A DNA stretch of 64,000 nucleotides, taken from the NCBI GenBank assembly GCA_037045435.1, contig JBAOID010000031.1:1-64000 (forward strand). The letters are read 5' to 3'. This stretch comes from CBDUEF01 sp018063485. GTDB lineage: Bacteria; Pseudomonadota; Alphaproteobacteria; Rhodobacterales; Rhodobacteraceae. The notes below the pieces were generated by a model. The model searched no databases, was not told the DNA's origin, and worked only from the letters and a program-made list of their open reading frames with translations. The number at the start of each line of letters is the position of its first letter. Within the stretch, counting starts at the first letter, position 1. This document shows positions 61,993 to 64,000 of the stretch, piece after piece. A program made the position numbers and the translations under genes.

Positions 61993-62652
61993 TCAGATTT
62001 TTTTCGCAGCCACTATGCTGCCTGCCGCGATGACCGGACCGGTCGGCGCGCCAGTGGGCGAGCCGCCTTTGGGTTCAAGGCTGACGGCCAGTACAAGACC
62101 GGTTTGCGCATCGGGCAGGGTGAAGGTGCCGCGCGCGCCGCTGATCAGACCCAATGAGACGGGGGCGGCATCGCCGATGATCAGCCAAAGCTCGTGCGAG
62201 TGTTCGGTATCCGAGCCGTCACCTGCGCTGCGGGTCAGGGTCAACTCGTGGCCGGAAATCACCGCCTCGTAGAGAAGCGGCGAGTTTTCGGCCGAGAGCG
62301 AGGCCAGATATTCGGGTTTGGCCTGCGAGAAGAACACGAAAGCCGCCAGCGCGAGAATCGCTGCCGACGACAGGCCAAGGCCGATAAGGGCGGTGAACCA
62401 GTTGCGCTTCACCCGCTCTGGACGCGGGAACAGCCGGGCCTCGATCTTGGGCATGACATCGGGGGCAGGAGCATCCGCGAATTCTTCGTTCAGACCGGAC
62501 AGGCGATTTTCCCAATCTTGCACCAATGCCGCAAAAACCGCATCGGTTTTCAGCCGTGCCTCAAGTGTGCTGCGAGTTTGCAGATCAACCCCGCCCAACA
62601 CATATTCGGCGGCGAGGAAATCATCATCCTGATCAAGGGGCAGATCGCTCAT
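61993..62652 (-). CDS. RskA-like anti-sigma factor
   Basis: This 219-residue intact protein starts MSDLPLDQDDDFLAAEYVLG, the N-terminal anti-sigma domain (LAAEYVLGGVDLQTRSTLEA). One membrane helix follows (WFTALIGLGLSSAAILALAA) and then a periplasmic RskA domain (SHELWLIIGDAAPVSLGLIS; GLVLAVSLEPKGGSPTGAPT). In this class the sigma factor is released after proteolysis of the anti-sigma factor. The start overlaps the sigma stop by four bases; a GTG/ATG at 62664 is an alternative start. Confidence 0.92.
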   Translation of the reverse strand: MSDLPLDQDDDFLAAEYVLGGVDLQTRSTLEARLKTDAVFAALVQDWENRLSGLNEEFADAPAPDVMPKIEARLFPRPERVKRNWFTALIGLGLSSAAILALAAFVFFSQAKPEYLASLSAENSPLLYEAVISGHELTLTRSAGDGSDTEHSHELWLIIGDAAPVSLGLISGARGTFTLPDAQTGLVLAVSLEPKGGSPTGAPTGPVIAAGSIVAAKKI

Positions 62653-63191
62653 GTCTCCATGCACTCCTTGAGGCGCTGCAACGACCGGCGCAGCCAGGTG
62701 CGCATGGTGTTCAGCGGCACATCGAAGCGGGCGGCAAGATCACTATAGGACTGACCGTCAAGATAGGCGCCGCGCAGGGCCTGGGCGCGGTCAACCTCAA
62801 GCGTGTCGAAACACTCGTTGATCCGGCGCGCCTCGCCCTGCGCGATCAGACGGGTTTCGGCGCGCGGCGTGGTATCGGCCACCGCCTCCATCGCGGCATC
62901 ATCTGAAGCAGTGCGTTCGGACCTCTGGCGCAAACGGTCAATCGCCAGATTGCGCGACAGGGCGATCATCCATGTCATGCCACGGCCCTTGGCGGGATCA
63001 AACCGCCCCGCGCGCAGCCAGACTCTGGTGAAAACCTCTTGCAACGCATCCTCCGCCTCTGATCGGTTGTTCAAGATACGCAGCAACACGCCCATAAGTT
63101 TCGCAGCAGAGGCGGAATAAAGATCACGAAAGGCCGCACGATCCTGTGCGGCGCATCTTTCCAGCAAAGGCGCGATAGGGTCATCTTCCAT
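62649..63191 (-). CDS. ECF-family RNA polymerase sigma factor (SigK-like)
   Basis: This 180-residue intact protein starts MEDDPIAPLLERCAAQDRAA. Region 2 reads FRDLYSASAAKLMGVLLRIL, EAEDALQEVFTRVWLRAGRF and DPAKGRGMTWMIALSRNLAI. Region 4 reads EVDRAQALRGAYLDGQSYSD, LAARFDVPLNTMRTWLRRSL. It belongs to the group of ECF sigma factors paired with RskA-type anti-sigma factors. It is co-transcribed with the anti-sigma gene and probably drives the fasciclin gene. Confidence 0.94.
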   Translation of the reverse strand: MEDDPIAPLLERCAAQDRAAFRDLYSASAAKLMGVLLRILNNRSEAEDALQEVFTRVWLRAGRFDPAKGRGMTWMIALSRNLAIDRLRQRSERTASDDAAMEAVADTTPRAETRLIAQGEARRINECFDTLEVDRAQALRGAYLDGQSYSDLAARFDVPLNTMRTWLRRSLQRLKECMET

Positions 63192-63221
63192 CCTGCGACC
63201 CTATCGCAAGGGCTGCGCCCG

Positions 63222-64000
63222 TCAACCCCGCCGCCTTTTGCGTGCGCCGCCATCCCCCGAGCCTTGGGTATTGAAGCTGACATCGGGCAGGGTGACGACC
63301 CGCATCAACTCGGGAAAAAGCTCGACTGAATTCGGGATCGCAGTGGCATTGACGAAATGCTCTTGAAAGCGCGGCTCAAGCGCCGTTTCAAGTTTGTGAA
63401 TATGGTGCACGGTGTCTTCGATCTCGTTGCGAGCGGCGACATTGCACAAGGCAATCCGCGCACCGGTTCCGGCGGCATTGCCAGCCGATGTCACCTTATC
63501 CAGCGGCACATCGGGGATCATGCCCAAAACCATGGCGTGTTTGGCACTGATATGGGCACCAAAAGCCCCGGCCAGCACCACCCGGTCAACGGTTTCAATG
63601 CCCATCGTATCCATCAGCAACTTGGCGCCGGCGTAAAGCGCGGCCTTGCCCAATTGAATGGCACGGATGTCGCCTTGGGTGACGGTGATCTTTGGCCCGC
63701 CTTCAAGGGTTGCATCATGTAGAACGTAAGAATTGGTGCGTCCCTCGGGTATGCAGCGCCAGGTTCCGGTCTGCTCGACACTGCCGATCAGACCGGTCTG
63801 ATCGAGCAATCCGGCCAGCCGCATCTCGGCGATGACCTCGATGATGCCTGAGCCGCAAATTCCGGTGATCCCGATGCTTGCGGTTGCCTCAGCAAAGCCG
63901 GGATCGTCAGACCACAGATCCGAGCCGATCACCCGAAAGCGCGGTTCCTTGGTGATAGGGTCAATCTCGACTCGCTCAATCGCGCCGGGGGCGGCACGCT
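63222..64000 (-). CDS. ASKHA-type corrinoid activation protein (DUF4445; N-terminus beyond right edge)
   Basis: The frame is open from the right edge to the stop at 63222, about 259 residues. The C-terminal ASKHA domain is clear: ASIGITGICGSGIIEVIAEM, GPKITVTQGDIRAIQLGKAA, DRVVLAGAFGAHISAKHAMV and VTSAGNAAGTGARIALCNVA. It matches the DUF4445/RamA-like proteins that reactivate corrinoid methyltransferases; these usually have an N-terminal 2Fe-2S ferredoxin domain, which would lie outside the window. It lies 30 bases upstream of the sigma gene on the same strand. Confidence 0.85.
   Translation of the reverse strand, partial: RAAPGAIERVEIDPITKEPRFRVIGSDLWSDDPGFAEATASIGITGICGSGIIEVIAEMRLAGLLDQTGLIGSVEQTGTWRCIPEGRTNSYVLHDATLEGGPKITVTQGDIRAIQLGKAALYAGAKLLMDTMGIETVDRVVLAGAFGAHISAKHAMVLGMIPDVPLDKVTSAGNAAGTGARIALCNVAARNEIEDTVHHIHKLETALEPRFQEHFVNATAIPNSVELFPELMRVVTLPDVSFNTQGSGDGGARKRRRG

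Overview
The window reads as two different alphaproteobacterial genomes joined at about position 25,840. Left of that point (1-25,840) is a GC-rich stretch with the order ftsH-tilS-cpoB-pal-pal-tolB-tolA-tolR-tolQ-ybgC-ruvB-ruvA-ruvC-yebC on the minus strand. It continues with a ymdB/ygfA/6S-RNA-candidate/ggt/zapA block, then tkt-pgk-fba, a thiE-like gene, a Sel1-repeat gene, a TrmH-type methyltransferase and a dimethylglycine-dehydrogenase-like oxidoreductase on the plus strand. Gene content and order fit an alphaproteobacterium of Rhodospirillales or Hyphomicrobiales type; I cannot name the genus. Right of the junction (25,840-64,000) is typical Rhodobacteraceae sequence: a gene transfer agent (GTA) structural cluster, cysE, pdhC-pdhB-pdhA, ftsB, fba, an SDR, pgk, two cyclophilins, tyrS, anmK, rarD, eno, an EamA transporter, fur, nrdJ, a VWA protein, a fasciclin protein, an anti-sigma/sigma pair and an ASKHA-type activase cut by the right edge.

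The oddest property is how the reading frames break. Almost every gene in the left part, and a few in the right part (pdhC, eno, GTA g15, and single sites in g11, pdhB, rarD and nrdJ), is interrupted by single extra bases. In every case I aligned by eye the extra base sits next to a codon third position, and the codon makes sense with either of two neighbouring bases, usually as the same amino acid. This is what results if a consensus keeps both alleles of a third-position polymorphism instead of choosing one. I therefore treat these genes as real and probably intact in the organisms, and annotate each as one CDS across its breaks. The left part would then be a consensus of co-existing strains; the right part comes from a nearly clonal population.

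Functionally, the left part holds envelope integrity (Tol-Pal, with two pal copies in tandem), Holliday junction processing (RuvABC), division (ZapA), one-carbon metabolism and central carbon metabolism (transketolase, phosphoglycerate kinase, aldolase). The right part starts inside the last codons of a GTA large terminase and runs through GTA genes g3 to g15 in canonical order (portal, protease, capsid, head-tail connectors, tail tube, tape measure, baseplate/hub, cell-wall peptidase, megatron). Housekeeping genes follow. At the far right, an ECF sigma factor, its RskA-like anti-sigma factor and a secreted fasciclin protein form a small regulon resembling the mycobacterial SigK-RskA-MPT70 arrangement. 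No rRNA, tRNA, CRISPR array, integrase or insertion sequence was seen.
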